The position numbers were made by a program, and so were the translations under genes. From positions 1 to 64,000 of the forward strand of contig CAIWDD010000110.1 of the NCBI GenBank assembly GCA_903911355.1: 64,000 bases of DNA, given 5' to 3'. The notes beneath the pieces are model-generated. The model did no database searches. It was not told where the DNA came from and worked only from the letters and a program-made list of their open reading frames with translations. Source of the stretch: an uncultured Nodularia sp. (lineage in GTDB: Bacteria; Cyanobacteriota; Cyanobacteriia; Cyanobacteriales; Nostocaceae). Positions 35,853 to 47,122 of this stretch are shown in pieces; position 1 is the first letter of the stretch, and each line of letters starts with the position of its first letter.

Positions 35853-37444
35853 CTGAGTTGGGCGACTAGTTGATTTTCTAACAGAGTGTCATTAGTTAAC
35901 AAGTCCTCCACTGTAATGCGCAAAAAACGTTGTTCATCAACTTGAAACAAAACCTTAATGCGATCGCTTCCCGGATATCCTGGTGGTAGGAGTTGGGCGA
36001 TGGTTCTCGCACCAGCTTGATCATTGAGGGGTTTCACACTGGTGACACCCGCTTCTAAACGGCGAGTAATTAGGCGATCGCCGTCAAAATAAACTTCCGT
36101 ACTACCTGTGTGAGAACCCAATTCCCCAATAATTAATTCAATGCTGGGTTGATTTTCCACAGACGCGCCTAAAACTAATTCTACCGCCTCACTCATGGGG
36201 TAAGCCTGCCCCGATTTAATCATCGAATGCCAATTATGACGGTTTTGGCGACGATCCCAATAGCGGACACCATAACTATGATAGAGAAAGTCTTTGATTT
36301 CCATCCCCTGGGCTAACTGTAACGCACCTTGAGCGATCGCTTCAAAGGGACGGTCACAGCGGATTTTTTCCCCAGGAAAGTACTGTTTTACCCATGTCTG
36401 CACTCCTGGTAATTGTACAGTCCCACCCACTAACAACACGGCGTTAATATCTGTAGCTTCTATGCCCTGTCGTCGCGCTTGTTGTAATAAACTGGTCATC
36501 GACTCATCTAATTGGGCAAAAAATCCCTTTTCTTCTAGTATGTTGTCAAATATTTCCCGGTTTAATGACAATTCATAGCTCTCTAACTTCTCGTCGTCAA
36601 AATAAACTTCACTAGCTTGGTTTTGAGTTGATAGCTGGATTTTTACCCGTTCGGCTAATCTTGTGGTTAAGGGAGTTACCGCTAGTCCTTGAGTTTTAGC
36701 AAAGTAATCTACTAACCAATCATCTATATCAGTACCCCCCAGATTTTGCCCCGCTTTGGCTAGTACACGGGCTGTTTTAGGTTTTTGGCGGGAATTGTCA
36801 CCCAGGGATTTATTACCCCATTTCAGGAGGAATCCTACAGGTTTTTTAGTTGGCAAACTTGGATCTAAGCGCACTAGAGACAAGTCTAATGTACCACCGC
36901 CAAAGTCAACCACTAAGAGAATTTCTCGGTCTGCTAAATCGTAACCCAAAGCGGCAGCTGTTGGTTCGTCTAACATCTGCACCTTTTCCACCGGGAGGGC
37001 TTGACAAACTTGGCTTAACCAGTGACGATAGGCCTCAAAGCTGTCTACCGGTACTGTTAAGACCAGAGAATCTAACCCTCCTTCCATCGGTGCTAATTGT
37101 GCAATTAATTTATTTAGGAATAATTGCCCTACTTGCTCAAAGGTGACATTCTCCCCATCTATTTCTGGGAGGAAACCTTGAACATCCGCACCAATTCCCC
37201 GCTTGAAGCTGCGGAAGAATCTTGTTTCGTTCTTGAGGTCAAAACCGCCGTCGCGTACTTCTTGCCCCACTAATACTTTACCCTGTTGTATTTGTTCTAT
37301 GTATACTAGGCTGGGAATAACTGGGGGGTTGAGGCTGTGCTGAGTTGATAAACCGGGTATGGTCAGGGTTTCTGGCCGCTGGGTGACCGGGTTCCAGCGG
37401 GCTATAACTGTGTTACTTGTACCAAAATCGATCGCGATCGCCAT
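35849..37444 (-). CDS. Hsp70-family protein (DnaK-like)
   Basis: From ATG 37444 this 531-aa protein has the actin/Hsp70 ATPase phosphate-1 motif AIDFGTSNTVIARW, connect motifs DEPTAAALGYD and VVDFGGGTLDLSLV, and AVLLVGGTVQLPG. The C-terminal part is shorter than DnaK and lacks the EEVD-like tail and a J-partner nearby. It is one of the divergent Hsp70 paralogues of cyanobacteria, with role unknown. Upstream residues to 37474 come from a CGCAAAG repeat. Confidence 0.88.
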   Translation of the reverse strand: MAIAIDFGTSNTVIARWNPVTQRPETLTIPGLSTQHSLNPPVIPSLVYIEQIQQGKVLVGQEVRDGGFDLKNETRFFRSFKRGIGADVQGFLPEIDGENVTFEQVGQLFLNKLIAQLAPMEGGLDSLVLTVPVDSFEAYRHWLSQVCQALPVEKVQMLDEPTAAALGYDLADREILLVVDFGGGTLDLSLVRLDPSLPTKKPVGFLLKWGNKSLGDNSRQKPKTARVLAKAGQNLGGTDIDDWLVDYFAKTQGLAVTPLTTRLAERVKIQLSTQNQASEVYFDDEKLESYELSLNREIFDNILEEKGFFAQLDESMTSLLQQARRQGIEATDINAVLLVGGTVQLPGVQTWVKQYFPGEKIRCDRPFEAIAQGALQLAQGMEIKDFLYHSYGVRYWDRRQNRHNWHSMIKSGQAYPMSEAVELVLGASVENQPSIELIIGELGSHTGSTEVYFDGDRLITRRLEAGVTSVKPLNDQAGARTIAQLLPPGYPGSDRIKVLFQVDEQRFLRITVEDLLTNDTLLENQLVAQLS

Positions 37445-37866
37445 ATTTGATAATTGTTTCGCGCAAAAGCGCAAAGGCGCAAAGTATTGTTTTCAGTAAA
37501 ATGATTTTCGCATATCTTTACAGTGCGATTGTCGTCTGCTTATATGCCTAGTTAAAAAAAGCCTCACTGGCATCATATCCTCTAAAAGATAATGTTATAT
37601 ATTTTACCTTGATTACCTTAATTGGTTGCTAGTCTTCACCCTTGAGATAGAAGAGTAAACAAAACCAAAAAGTTAAATTCTTGAGCTATGTACTATTTTA
37701 TTGTGCATTTTTCCAGTTAGATATTATGTAAGTGTCGGGTGCTTTACTTGATTGACGCAATTTATGCACTTTAACGCACCATACCCATAAGCCATTGACG
37801 TAATTCCAGAAAATGCACATTTTTAGTTCATGAGTCCATTGAAAATTGTCAAATATCAAATAGGCG
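37445..37866. other. Intergenic region with CGCAAAG repeat
   Basis: A short repeat GCGCAAAAGCGCAAAGGCGC lies at 37460-37479, related to the one at 53232-53255. The rest of this gap between divergent genes is AT-rich and shows no gene. Confidence 0.6.
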
Positions 37867-38715
37867 TTGTGGAGATTGGTAAAAGTGAAATCTTATTTAG
37901 CAGGATTTTTAGCTCAACCACAGGTACAAGCCCATATTTATGATCAGAATATTATGAAAGTTGCAATTGTTATTGAGGCTCATTATAATTTAAGTTCTCT
38001 GTCTTCTGTGCTGGAAGATGTTCGCAAGCAGAAATTATATCAGACAAAAATTGATATTTACGTTGTAGATAATGCTTTAGATGAATTTACTCAAGCTTAT
38101 TTACAAAAATTTGACTTTACTCAAATTACATTTTTGCAACCAGAACAAAAATTAGCTGATCATGAGGGCTTATATTATGGTTTACAATTTGTCAGTAACC
38201 TGAAATACGATTACATCTGGCTACTTGACAGTGATGTACGTCTAGATCCTTTGGCTCTCACCACGCTAATTACAACTTTACAAGAGCATAATGAAGTTGG
38301 TTTAGTGTGTTCTCAGGTTTATGAGCGCAAAGAACCTAAAACTATTCAAGAATTTGGTAACTTTATTAATAGTAATTGCCCACAATCAACAACCAATTTT
38401 GCCAAGCAAGATAATATCTTAAGCGAAGAGTTATTACACAATAAAGCTTATATTCAGGTAGAATATTGTGCTGCTAAATCTCTCCTGTTGCCATATCAAG
38501 TTGTGCAGCATCTTAGAGTATGTAAAGATTTTGCTGTTAACTTTAAGAGCACAGATTTGTGTATACGAGTGCAAAAAGCAGGTTGGATTATTGCTGTTAA
38601 TCCTAGTTCAATTATTTGGCATAATTCACCTGATTTAGAACTATGGAGTTGGATTAATTATGATCATAAATACAGTTTCTACTATTGGCAAAAGTACAGA
38701 CCAGACCTTTTTTAG
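37867..38715 (+). CDS. Family 2 glycosyltransferase
   Basis: This is a 282-aa GT-A fold enzyme. It has the nucleotide-binding DNALDEFTQ region, the DSD metal motif (YIWLLDSDVRLD), and ICVR... FKSTDLCIRVQKAGWIIAVNP with IIWHNS near the end. It is similar to rhamnosyltransferase-type GT2s that build polysaccharides. The likely start may be the internal ATG 37954 (MKVAIVIEAHYN). Downstream, in frame after the stop, is an acsF fragment, so the C-terminus could have been altered. Acceptor unknown. Confidence 0.8.
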   Translation: MWRLVKVKSYLAGFLAQPQVQAHIYDQNIMKVAIVIEAHYNLSSLSSVLEDVRKQKLYQTKIDIYVVDNALDEFTQAYLQKFDFTQITFLQPEQKLADHEGLYYGLQFVSNLKYDYIWLLDSDVRLDPLALTTLITTLQEHNEVGLVCSQVYERKEPKTIQEFGNFINSNCPQSTTNFAKQDNILSEELLHNKAYIQVEYCAAKSLLLPYQVVQHLRVCKDFAVNFKSTDLCIRVQKAGWIIAVNPSSIIWHNSPDLELWSWINYDHKYSFYYWQKYRPDLF

Positions 38716-38901
38716 TCACAGGCAGTAGAATTTGATGTGCAAGTTGTCCGTAATACGAATGAAACCGCGGGAAGGGATTTTACTGTGATGTTAAATACAG
38801 AACATCCCCAGTTTTTTCCCTGTTGGCAACGCTGTGCAGGTTAAAACTTCAAACTTGCAGAGATTGGGCGCATTTCTCAGCCAAAAATTGTTATAATTTA
38901 G
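38716..38901 (+). pseudogene. acsF C-terminal fragment, degenerate
   Basis: In the frame following the glycosyltransferase stop the translation reads QAVEFDVQVVRNTNETAGRD, FTVMLNTEHPQFF and, after an internal TAA at 38842, NFKLAEIGRISQPKIV, then a stop. This matches the C-terminal part of magnesium-protoporphyrin IX monomethyl ester cyclase (AcsF), with a Tyr-like codon turned to stop. About 60 of roughly 350 codons remain. It is a dead relic; an intact acsF is presumably elsewhere. Confidence 0.75.
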
Positions 38902-38975
38902 TAGAATTGCTGATTTAGTCACTAAATCATCTTATCATTCTAGTAAAACCAATTACACGTTCATCCATCCGACCC

Positions 38976-39006
38976 AAAAAAAAGACGCAGAAAAACATCT
39001 CTGCGC
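38976..39006 (-). terminator. Rho-independent terminator of secA
   Basis: On the minus strand CGCAGA...TCTGCG forms a stem 28 nt after the secA stop and is followed by an unbroken T8 (plus-strand A run 38976-38983). Good fit to an intrinsic terminator. Confidence 0.8.
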
Positions 39007-39033
39007 CTCTGGGACTTTACCTGCCAAAAAAAC

Positions 39034-41823
39034 TTACACCATCTCAGAAGCCTGCACCCTAGGTTGAGCCTGAGGCTGGAACATAAACAGCGAGTAAACC
39101 ACATCACGGCGGATGTTAACCATCATGTCCAAAAAGAGTTCATAACCCTCACTCTTATACTCAATCAACGGATCCTTCTGCCCATAACCGCGCAAACCCA
39201 CAGACTCCCGCAAAGCATCCATTTGTTGCAAATGTTCCCGCCACAGGGTATCAATACGCTGCAAGATAAAGAACCTTTCCGCTTGTCGCATTAGTCCCGG
39301 TTGAATCTGGTCAATTTGGGCTTCTTTGAGGTCGTAAGCAATTCGCACTTGTTCATGGAGGAATGCCTTCATCTCGGTTAAGGTCATATCCTCTAATTGA
39401 TTGGCTTCCATATCCGCTAGCAGATAGACGAATTCCTTGACCTTATCCACCAACTTTTCTAATTCCCACTCTTCGGAGGGTAGGTCTGGGTTGATGTAGA
39501 AATCAACGATTTCATCCATAGTTTTTTCAGCATACTTGACCACCTGTTCTTTCAAATCCTGACCTTCTAAAACCCGGCGGCGTTCCGCATAGATAGCGCG
39601 ACGTTGGTTATTCATCACCTCGTCGTACTCAAACACCTGTTTACGGATGTCGTAGTAATAGGTTTCGACTTTTTTCTGTGCGCCTTCCAAACTGCGGGTG
39701 AGCATCCCAGATTCAATGGGCATATCTTCTTCTACTTGGAAAGCATTCATTAACCCAGCGACGCGATCGCCCCCAAAAATCCGCAGTAAGTTATCTTCCA
39801 AACTGAGGAAGAACCTGGTGGAACCGGGGTCACCTTGTCGTCCGGCCCTTCCCCGCAATTGGTTATCAATGCGGCGTGACTCATGGCGTTCTGTACCAAT
39901 GACGTGCAAACCGCCTAATGAAATCACTTCATCATGTTCGCGGTCAGTGAATTCTTCGTATTCCTGCTTCACCCGGTTGTAAGCTTCCCGTAACTTTTGA
40001 ATTACAGGGTCATTGGTGGGAGCCTTTTCTGCTGCTATGGCTACCTTGTCTTCTGCTGCCAGTTCTGGTAAGCTGCGTTCACCATATTCGGCCACAGCCA
40101 CCTCCACAGCCTCTTTTAATAACTGTTCGGTGTCTTTTGTCAATTGAGTCGGAAAAATTTCCGGTGAAGCTCTCCAAGTTTTGACTTTTTTACCCGGAAC
40201 AAAACCTTGACCACCACCATGTCCAGAGGGTAACCCAGCTGCCCTTTGCACACCAAAGACATCTTCATTTTCCGGCATGACAATTCGCGGCATAAAATAT
40301 TCCCGCAGCTTCAACCGTGCCATATACTCGGAGTTACCACCTAGGATAATATCTGTACCCCGCCCCGCCATGTTGGTGGCAATAGTTACAGCCCCTCTGC
40401 GTCCCGCCTGAGCGACTATTTCTGCTTCCCGTTCTACGTTTTCTGGGCGCGCGTTGAGCAGTTCGTGGGGAATCCCCTTCTGTTTCAGTAGCTGGCTGAG
40501 ATATTCTGATTTCTCTACACTAGTAGTTCCTACTAGAACAGGCCTACCCAATTGGTGCATTTCGGCACATTCACCGGCGATCGCTCGCCATTTACCAGGC
40601 TCAGTTTTAAACACCATATCCGCCAAATCTTGACGTTTCCTGGTGCGATTAGTGGGAATTACCGCCACTTCTAACTTATAGATTTTTTCAAATTCCGGCT
40701 CTTCGGTCTTAGCAGTTCCTGTCATCCCGCCGAGTTTAGGATACAGCAAGAACAGATTTTGATAAGTAATTGTTGCCAGGGTTTGAGTTTCCGGCTGAAT
40801 ATCTACGTGTTCTTTAGCTTCAATTGCTTGGTGTAGACCATCACTCCAACGTCTTCCCGGTAAGACGCGCCCGGTAAATTCATCCACAATTACCACTTCG
40901 CCGTTACGGACGATGTAGTTTACATCCTTGAGGAACAGTTCCTTAGCTTTAATAGCATTGAACATGAAATGCGCCCAGGGGTCTTCCGGGTCAAATAAAT
41001 CTGTAACTCCCAAAAGATTTTCTGATTCTGCAAACCCTTCATCAGTTAACAGTACGTTTCGAGCCTTTTCATCTACCTCATAATGCTCATCTTTTTTCAG
41101 ACTGAAGGCAATTTCAGCAGCGCGGAGGTATTTTTCCGTAGGTCTTTCTACCTGTCCAGAAATAATCAGGGGTGTTCGCGCCTCATCAATTAAAATCGAG
41201 TCTACCTCGTCAATTACACAATAGTTGAACGGGCGTTGTACAACATCCGCCATGGATGTGGCCATATTGTCCCGTAGGTAGTCAAAGCCCACCTCACTAT
41301 TAGTCACATAGGTGATGTCACACTCATAGTTTTTCTTGCGTTCACTGGGAATCATGCTGGACTGAATTAGCCCTACACTTAGACCCAGAAAGCGATGCAC
41401 CTGCCCCATCCATTCAGCATCCCGACGAGCCAGGTAATCGTTTACGGTAACCACGTGTACACCCTTACCAGTTAGAGCATTTAAATAACTCGGTAAAGTA
41501 GCAACTAGAGTTTTACCCTCCCCGGTTTTCATTTCGGCAATTTGTCCAGAGTGCAGGATAACACCGCCCAACAGCTGGACATCAAAATGTCGCAACCCCA
41601 AGACTCGCCGTCCGGCTTCCCTGACCACAGCAAAGGCTTCTGGCAGAATATCATCCAGTGTTTCGCCCTTACCAAGACGCTGTTGAAATTCTGCTGTTTT
41701 GCCTTTTAAATCTTCGTCGCAAAGAGCTTGAATCTCTTCGTCTAACAGGTTAATTTCACTAATGTAAGGTTGGTATTTTTTCAGCTTACGAGCGTTGGGG
41801 TCGCCCAACAAGAGTTTTAGCAT
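39034..41823 (-). CDS. secA: Preprotein translocase ATPase SecA
   Basis: SecA drives post-translational export through SecYEG and, in cyanobacteria, across thylakoid and plasma membranes. This 929-aa protein has Walker [10 protein letters not shown], the DEAD-like [21 protein letters not shown], the motif [14 protein letters not shown] and [10 protein letters not shown]. The C-terminus ([10 protein letters not shown]) lacks the zinc-binding CxCx tail of E. coli SecA, which is normal for cyanobacteria. A T8 terminator follows. Confidence 0.97.
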   Translation of the reverse strand: MLKLLLGDPNARKLKKYQPYISEINLLDEEIQALCDEDLKGKTAEFQQRLGKGETLDDILPEAFAVVREAGRRVLGLRHFDVQLLGGVILHSGQIAEMKTGEGKTLVATLPSYLNALTGKGVHVVTVNDYLARRDAEWMGQVHRFLGLSVGLIQSSMIPSERKKNYECDITYVTNSEVGFDYLRDNMATSMADVVQRPFNYCVIDEVDSILIDEARTPLIISGQVERPTEKYLRAAEIAFSLKKDEHYEVDEKARNVLLTDEGFAESENLLGVTDLFDPEDPWAHFMFNAIKAKELFLKDVNYIVRNGEVVIVDEFTGRVLPGRRWSDGLHQAIEAKEHVDIQPETQTLATITYQNLFLLYPKLGGMTGTAKTEEPEFEKIYKLEVAVIPTNRTRKRQDLADMVFKTEPGKWRAIAGECAEMHQLGRPVLVGTTSVEKSEYLSQLLKQKGIPHELLNARPENVEREAEIVAQAGRRGAVTIATNMAGRGTDIILGGNSEYMARLKLREYFMPRIVMPENEDVFGVQRAAGLPSGHGGGQGFVPGKKVKTWRASPEIFPTQLTKDTEQLLKEAVEVAVAEYGERSLPELAAEDKVAIAAEKAPTNDPVIQKLREAYNRVKQEYEEFTDREHDEVISLGGLHVIGTERHESRRIDNQLRGRAGRQGDPGSTRFFLSLEDNLLRIFGGDRVAGLMNAFQVEEDMPIESGMLTRSLEGAQKKVETYYYDIRKQVFEYDEVMNNQRRAIYAERRRVLEGQDLKEQVVKYAEKTMDEIVDFYINPDLPSEEWELEKLVDKVKEFVYLLADMEANQLEDMTLTEMKAFLHEQVRIAYDLKEAQIDQIQPGLMRQAERFFILQRIDTLWREHLQQMDALRESVGLRGYGQKDPLIEYKSEGYELFLDMMVNIRRDVVYSLFMFQPQAQPRVQASEMV

Positions 41824-42249
41824 GGCAGATTAGGGAACTAAATCAAGGGGTACGGAAAATAAAGTTTTTGTATTGATTATAAGAATTTAACCCAGTCCAG
41901 CCATTCAGGTTGTAGATGGGCATAAAATCAGAGTTAACTCAAAAACAACAAAAAAGTAGATCCAATAAGTAATGGATTGGGTTGATTTTACATAGTGCTA
42001 AACCTCGATTCCAAGCCTGTATAGCTGCTCTGTGCGTCTTCAGCCAGTGGCAGCCTTTGTTGCTTGTTGACTGTGAGTTGAGTCTTGAATCTTAGCAGCA
42101 TGATTGTATTTTACACTTAAATGCCAAGATGGTCTTGATTTGATGACTCCAGAGGAGGCGCTTCACACCTATATCTTAGTTATGAGATTACATAGGTGTG
42201 GAGGGCGGTAATTATTTGCGGAATAGGAATAGAGATAATTCCCATTGAA
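41824..42249. other. Intergenic region between ribF and secA
   Basis: In this 426-nt gap CTTCACACCTAT (42161-42172) and ATAGGTGTGGAG (42192-42203) pair over 11 of 12 positions, just past the ribF stop, and could stop its transcript. The secA promoter should lie nearer 41824-41950; no clear motif. Confidence 0.5.
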
Positions 42250-43272
42250 TTAGGTCAAATCAGCATTCACCCTGAAAACTTCCCTAGCAATATTACAGTC
42301 AAGTTGAATTTGTGTTTTCAGGTCTTCCAGAGAAGGAAATTTCTGTTCTGGGCGCAAAAAATCGACGAGCCGTACAGTCAGTTTTTTGCCATATAAATCA
42401 CCAGACCAATCGAATAGATGCACTTCCACAGACAAGTTACTACCATTGACTGTCGGGCGCTTACCGATATTCATCACACCCAATTTATCATGTATCGTCT
42501 TTGGGTCTGGTGTATCACCCATAATAGTAGCGCGGACGGCATATACACCGTGGCGGGGGACAAACTTGTCTGGTGGTAATTCCAGGTTGGCGGTGGGAAA
42601 ACCGATAGTTCTGCCCATTTTTGCCCCTGCAATCACAGTACCAATGAGGGTATAAGGTCGTCCCAGTAGAAAGTTAGCGTTTTTAATCTCCCCACTTTCT
42701 AAATAGTGACGGATGAGTGAAGTGCTAATGGGAGTCTGTTGGGTGGGAGTATTGTCTGTATAAGTTTGCAAGGAAACAATAGTCACGGGGATATGGTGCT
42801 TCGCGGCTAGTAATTGCAAATCTTGAGCAGTACCACGACGCTGTTTACCAAAACAAAAATCTTCCCCAACACTAATTCGGCGACATTGGAGTTGTTGCAC
42901 TAAAATTTTATCTACAAAATCTGTGGGAGATAAAGCAGATAATTCTTTGTCAAAGGGTAGCAGTACAAGTTGTTCTACTCCTAGAGAGCGCAATTGTTGG
43001 ACTTTTTCATCCAGTGGTGTGAGCAAAGGTCTGGGTTGACCTGTAAAAAACTCCAGGGGATGGGGGTCAAAGGTGACAACTGTCGAGTATGTTTGTTCTT
43101 GTGGCTGGGTGTTCTCCCCATCCAATGCTGCGGGCAAAATTGGTTGAATAACTCTGTGATGTCCAAGATGTACACCGTCAAATTTGCCAAGAGCGACAGC
43201 AGTTGGTTTGAGCAGCTCTTCCGGTGAGGAAGCAACCCACAAAGAACACCCATTTTTAGACAAATTTAGCAC
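42250..43272 (-). CDS. ribF: Bifunctional riboflavin kinase/FAD synthetase RibF
   Basis: This 340-aa enzyme makes FMN and FAD. The N-terminal nucleotidyltransferase has GKFDGVHLGHHRVIQ, VTFDPHPLEFFTG, and ISVGEDFCFGKQRRG. The C-terminal kinase has GRTIGFPTANLELPP and the end segment GKKLTVRLVDFLRPEQKFPSLEDLKTQI. Length fits the family. A hairpin-forming element follows at 42161-42203. Confidence 0.95.
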   Translation of the reverse strand: MLNLSKNGCSLWVASSPEELLKPTAVALGKFDGVHLGHHRVIQPILPAALDGENTQPQEQTYSTVVTFDPHPLEFFTGQPRPLLTPLDEKVQQLRSLGVEQLVLLPFDKELSALSPTDFVDKILVQQLQCRRISVGEDFCFGKQRRGTAQDLQLLAAKHHIPVTIVSLQTYTDNTPTQQTPISTSLIRHYLESGEIKNANFLLGRPYTLIGTVIAGAKMGRTIGFPTANLELPPDKFVPRHGVYAVRATIMGDTPDPKTIHDKLGVMNIGKRPTVNGSNLSVEVHLFDWSGDLYGKKLTVRLVDFLRPEQKFPSLEDLKTQIQLDCNIAREVFRVNADLT

Positions 43273-43446
43273 GTGGATTCTGAGAATTTAGGTTGATTTA
43301 GCCATCAGTCACAAGCTACTTTACGGTCAGGGGTCTACAAAGTTGAGTCAGGTAGGCGATGGCGCTAATAGCTCTTGATCTCCAATCTAATCTAAAATCT
43401 ACAATTGCTTAGAGTACAAACTTGATTCCAGACTGCTCATCATCAC

Positions 43447-44244
43447 TCAAGTCAGAGGAAATTCCCAACTAGATAACTTGTCCAATCCTGTGGGATAGGT
43501 AAGATTATATTGTAATGGCGTAATGCTGATGTAGTTGTTGCGGATCACATGGACATCAATCGGCACATGATCAGATATATTTAAACCTTTGGGTGGTTCC
43601 ACTTCTTCTAAAACTTCCCCAGTTAACCAATAGTAGACCTTACCACGGGGATCCACACGCTTGTCAAAAACGTCCACATAGCGCCGTACTCCCTGACGAG
43701 TAAAAGTCACCCCGGCGATTTTTTCCCAAGGTACAGGGGGAACGTTGACATTGAGCAACATCAATTCTGGTAAAGGATTTACCGCTAGTTTCTCTACCAG
43801 CATTTCGGCAAACCTAGCAGCAGGTTGAAAGTCTTTGGATGTATGGCTGGTAAGACTTAAAGCTATACTGGGAATACCTTCAATTACACCTTCCATAGCG
43901 GCGGAAACCGTACCAGAATAAAGAATTTCTGTGCCCAAATTTGCACCTTGATTAATGCCAGACAGAACTAAATCAGGGGGAGAATCTAACAAAGCCCACA
44001 GTGCCAATTTCACGCAATCTGAGGGAGTACCATCACAAGCCCAAGCATTGATGGCCGGATGAAAAACTGATTCGATCACTTCAGCGCGAATGGGTTGGTG
44101 CATGGTTAATCCATGTCCGGTTGCTGAACGCTCCCGATCTGGGCAAACTACACTTACATCATGTCCTGCTTCTGCCAAGCGGTCAGCTAGGGTACGAATA
44201 CCTAAAGCAGAAACTCCGTCATCATTACTAATGAGTAATTTCAT
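43447..44244 (-). CDS. surE: 5'/3'-nucleotidase SurE
   Basis: This 265-aa protein has the SurE metal-site start [46 protein letters not shown] and [27 protein letters not shown]. It hydrolyses nucleoside monophosphates and short polyphosphates. It lies 174 nt upstream of ribF on the same strand, so an operon is possible but not compelling. Confidence 0.95.
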   Translation of the reverse strand: MKLLISNDDGVSALGIRTLADRLAEAGHDVSVVCPDRERSATGHGLTMHQPIRAEVIESVFHPAINAWACDGTPSDCVKLALWALLDSPPDLVLSGINQGANLGTEILYSGTVSAAMEGVIEGIPSIALSLTSHTSKDFQPAARFAEMLVEKLAVNPLPELMLLNVNVPPVPWEKIAGVTFTRQGVRRYVDVFDKRVDPRGKVYYWLTGEVLEEVEPPKGLNISDHVPIDVHVIRNNYISITPLQYNLTYPTGLDKLSSWEFPLT

Positions 44245-44397
44245 GGATCTTTTTATCAGTCATTTCTCAATATTCTATCCCTGTAGTATGAGGTAAAAAA
44301 ACTCTCACACAGCCAATCACCTCTAAACTAGTAACCGGATGTTGGGTTTTGACTTGGCCTGTTTTGTACAGTGATTGGGTAGCAGTCCAAAGTCGTA

Positions 44398-44444
44398 GAC
44401 TAATAATCAATGACTCATGACCAATGACTAATAACTAATGACTA
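44398..44444 (+). repeat. Short tandem repeat (ATGACTAAT/ATGACCA units)
   Basis: Several copies of AATGACT/ATGACCA-like units in tandem directly precede the pheS ATG. Comparable units precede the inositol phosphatase gene (53814-53832) and the NatE-like gene (56575-56605). This is the short-tandem-repeat (STRR) type of cyanobacterial genomes. Confidence 0.7.
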
Positions 44445-45430
44445 CGAATTTAGAGGCTCAACTTTTAGCACTGCGGGAAGAAGCAGAACAAGCGATCGCC
44501 GCCGCCCATACCCTAGAACGTCTAGAGGAACTCAGAATTACCTATCTGGGGAAAAAAGGGCAGCTGGGGGCGTTATTGCGAAGTATGGGACAAATGAGTG
44601 GGGAGGAACGACCAAAAATTGGGGCGATCGCCAATACAGTCAAAGAATCCCTACAAAACAGTCTAGACCAGCAACGCGCCGCTTTAGAATCCGCCAAAAT
44701 TCAGGCACAGCTAGATGCGGAAACTCTCGATGTGACTATGCCAGGAATTTACCGCCCTCAAGGTCGAATTCACCCACTTAATGGTATTATTGACCGGGCG
44801 CTGGATATTTTTGTGGGTATGGGCTATACCGTAGCTGAAGGACCTGAGATGGAAACAGATTATTATAATTTTGAGGCTCTGAATACCCCACCGGATCACC
44901 CAGCCCGTGATATGCAGGATACCTTCTACCTACCAGACGGTAATCTCCTCCGTACTCATACTTCATCAGTACAAATTCGCTACATGGAAAGAGAAGAACC
45001 ACCCATCCGGGTTGTGGCTCCAGGGCGAGTTTATCGGCGTGATCATGTAGATGCTACTCACTCGGCGGTTTTCCATCAAATAGAACTATTAGCCATCGAC
45101 CAGGGGCTAACATTTACAGACCTCAAAGGTACTATTAAGGAATTTTTACAAGCAATATTTGGTGATTTACCCATTCGTTTCCGTGCTAGTTATTTCCCAT
45201 TTACAGAACCTTCTGCTGAGGTAGATTTGCAGTGGAATGGTCGCTGGTTAGAGGTAATGGGCTGCGGTATGGTAGACCCTAATGTGATGAAAGCTGTAGG
45301 TTATGATCCAGAAATTTATACTGGGTTTGCGGCTGGTTTTGGTGTAGAACGTTTTGCTATGGTGTTACACCAAATCGATGATATCCGCCGTTTATATGGT
45401 AGCGATTTACGATTTTTACAGCAGTTTTAA
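44438..45430 (+). CDS. pheS: Phenylalanyl-tRNA synthetase alpha subunit
   Basis: PheS is the catalytic alpha chain. This 330-aa protein has an N-terminal coiled-coil tRNA-binding domain ([17 protein letters not shown]) and a class II core with motif 2 [24 protein letters not shown], motif 3 [22 protein letters not shown], and [10 protein letters not shown]. pheT is not in the window. A tandem-repeat run sits at the start. Confidence 0.96.
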   Translation: MTTNLEAQLLALREEAEQAIAAAHTLERLEELRITYLGKKGQLGALLRSMGQMSGEERPKIGAIANTVKESLQNSLDQQRAALESAKIQAQLDAETLDVTMPGIYRPQGRIHPLNGIIDRALDIFVGMGYTVAEGPEMETDYYNFEALNTPPDHPARDMQDTFYLPDGNLLRTHTSSVQIRYMEREEPPIRVVAPGRVYRRDHVDATHSAVFHQIELLAIDQGLTFTDLKGTIKEFLQAIFGDLPIRFRASYFPFTEPSAEVDLQWNGRWLEVMGCGMVDPNVMKAVGYDPEIYTGFAAGFGVERFAMVLHQIDDIRRLYGSDLRFLQQF

Positions 45431-45502
45431 TGTTTTCCGGGCAAATTAGACTTTTTTGATCAGTAGATAATTCTCCCGAAACTATTAACCTAAGAATATA
45501 CA

Positions 45503-45524
45503 TAAGCCTGCATATGCAGGCTTA
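45503..45524. terminator. Perfect 22-bp palindrome between pheS and recQ
   Basis: The arm TAAGCCTGCAT is followed by its exact reverse complement. It lies between the convergent stops of pheS and recQ and could form a hairpin in either transcript. AT-rich flanks, no long T run. Confidence 0.6.
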
Positions 45525-45581
45525 CAATATCTTATTTAACGCTGATTCATCATGCTAAATTAAAATTACTCAAACAAAAAC

Positions 45582-47030
45582 CTAATGTCGGCAATGATCA
45601 CAATGTCCACAACGCCAGTTGCTAGCTTCTTTTTCAAATCCAAAAGCATTTAATAAAAATTGCCAACGACATTTTTTAGTATGCAAATATTCATACATTT
45701 GTTGAGCATCTGGTAATTGGTTCAGTGGCTGCATTTTTTTTACCCCTGAGTCAATGGTATAATGAAAAGGGTCAAGCCAATTTAATTGACCACTGCTGTG
45801 GAGTAAGGCCAAGGCTGTATCAGCATCACGAAACTCGCGGGTGACTGCGTTGACCTCTCCGTGTGGGGGTAATTGTCTGACTAATTGCTGGGCGTTGCGT
45901 TGCTGCGATCGCATTTTTTGCTCAAAAAACTGCTGTCTTTGTTTATCTTCTGGGTCTAACCACCCTGTGGGTTCACTCACCAAAACCAGCGCATCTGCTG
46001 GGTTCCCATCTCGTCCCGCGCGGCCAATTTCCTGTACATATTCCGATATGAGGTGAGGTGCGTGAAAATGAACCACCCAACGCACATCTGATTTATTAAT
46101 CCCCATACCAAAAGCACAGGTACAGATAACAAAGGGGATTTTACCAGTTAACCATTTACTTTCTATATTCCGGCGTTCTACTGGATCCAGTCCGCCATGA
46201 TAACTAGCTGTAGTGTAACCCTTCTCGGCTAACCATACAGCTAAATTTTCGCTATCTTTTCTAGTCCTAACATAAATTAATCCCGATTCTTGGGGGCGAT
46301 TTTTAATAAATTCTAATAGTTGCTGTTTGCGACTCCTGGGTGTCCAAGCAATGCGGACAGTGAGATGCAAATTCGGCCGATAGGGATTTAATTTAAAAAT
46401 TTCTGGTTGCTGTAATTGTAAAACCCTTTGAATAGTCTTTTGGGCTGTGGGGTCAGCAGTAGCGGTAAAAGCAGCAATACTAATTTTTGTCCCCGGTGGT
46501 TTGGTTTTGAGTAATGCGGGTCTGACTGCGCCTAACCTGCGATAATCTGGGCGGAATGTATCCCCCCACTGTACTAAACAATGGGCTTCATCTAATATCA
46601 AAGCGTTAATTTGTAATTGGGGATGAGATAATTTTTCCCAGACTAGGGGACTTAATAAGGTTTCTGGGGATAAATACAGTAATCTGAGTTGTTGGTTTTC
46701 TAAAGCTTGTAGTGTCCTGCGGCGTTGATGGGTGGGTAATTGACTATGCAATAGTGCTGCTTTTTGTTGGCGCTCTAGTAGTTCTTGTACTTGGTTTTCC
46801 ATGAGTGCTACCAAGGGGGAAATTACTAGAGTTAGTCCTGTTTGTAGTAGTGCGGGAAGTTGAAAACAAATTGACTTCCCCCCACCTGTGGGCATAATAA
46901 TTAAGGCATCTTTTTTGCCTAGCAAAGTCCTGACTATTTCGCCTTGGGGGGGTCTGAAATCTTCGTAACCCCAAATTCGTTGAAATGTGGCTCTGACTGT
47001 GTGCCAATGGTTTTTTAGAGGTGGATTCAT
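45582..47030 (-). CDS. recQ: RecQ-family ATP-dependent DNA helicase
   Basis: This 482-aa superfamily 2 helicase has Walker A IMPTGGGKSICFQLP, DEAH box ILDEAHCLVQWG, motif III FTATADPTAQ, motif V-VI FGMGINKSDVRWVVHF and QEIGRAGRDG. The C-terminus has a Zn-cluster like CGHCDHCRH but no HRDC domain, hence shorter than E. coli RecQ. It unwinds recombination or fork intermediates 3'-5'. Confidence 0.93.
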   Translation of the reverse strand: MNPPLKNHWHTVRATFQRIWGYEDFRPPQGEIVRTLLGKKDALIIMPTGGGKSICFQLPALLQTGLTLVISPLVALMENQVQELLERQQKAALLHSQLPTHQRRRTLQALENQQLRLLYLSPETLLSPLVWEKLSHPQLQINALILDEAHCLVQWGDTFRPDYRRLGAVRPALLKTKPPGTKISIAAFTATADPTAQKTIQRVLQLQQPEIFKLNPYRPNLHLTVRIAWTPRSRKQQLLEFIKNRPQESGLIYVRTRKDSENLAVWLAEKGYTTASYHGGLDPVERRNIESKWLTGKIPFVICTCAFGMGINKSDVRWVVHFHAPHLISEYVQEIGRAGRDGNPADALVLVSEPTGWLDPEDKQRQQFFEQKMRSQQRNAQQLVRQLPPHGEVNAVTREFRDADTALALLHSSGQLNWLDPFHYTIDSGVKKMQPLNQLPDAQQMYEYLHTKKCRWQFLLNAFGFEKEASNWRCGHCDHCRH

Positions 47031-47122
47031 CTATTAATTCATCCTTAGTAAGGTGAGGATTGATGGATGAGGTTAGACAAAAAATAGGGCGGGAAAAACC
47101 CACCCTGAAACCACATATGTCT

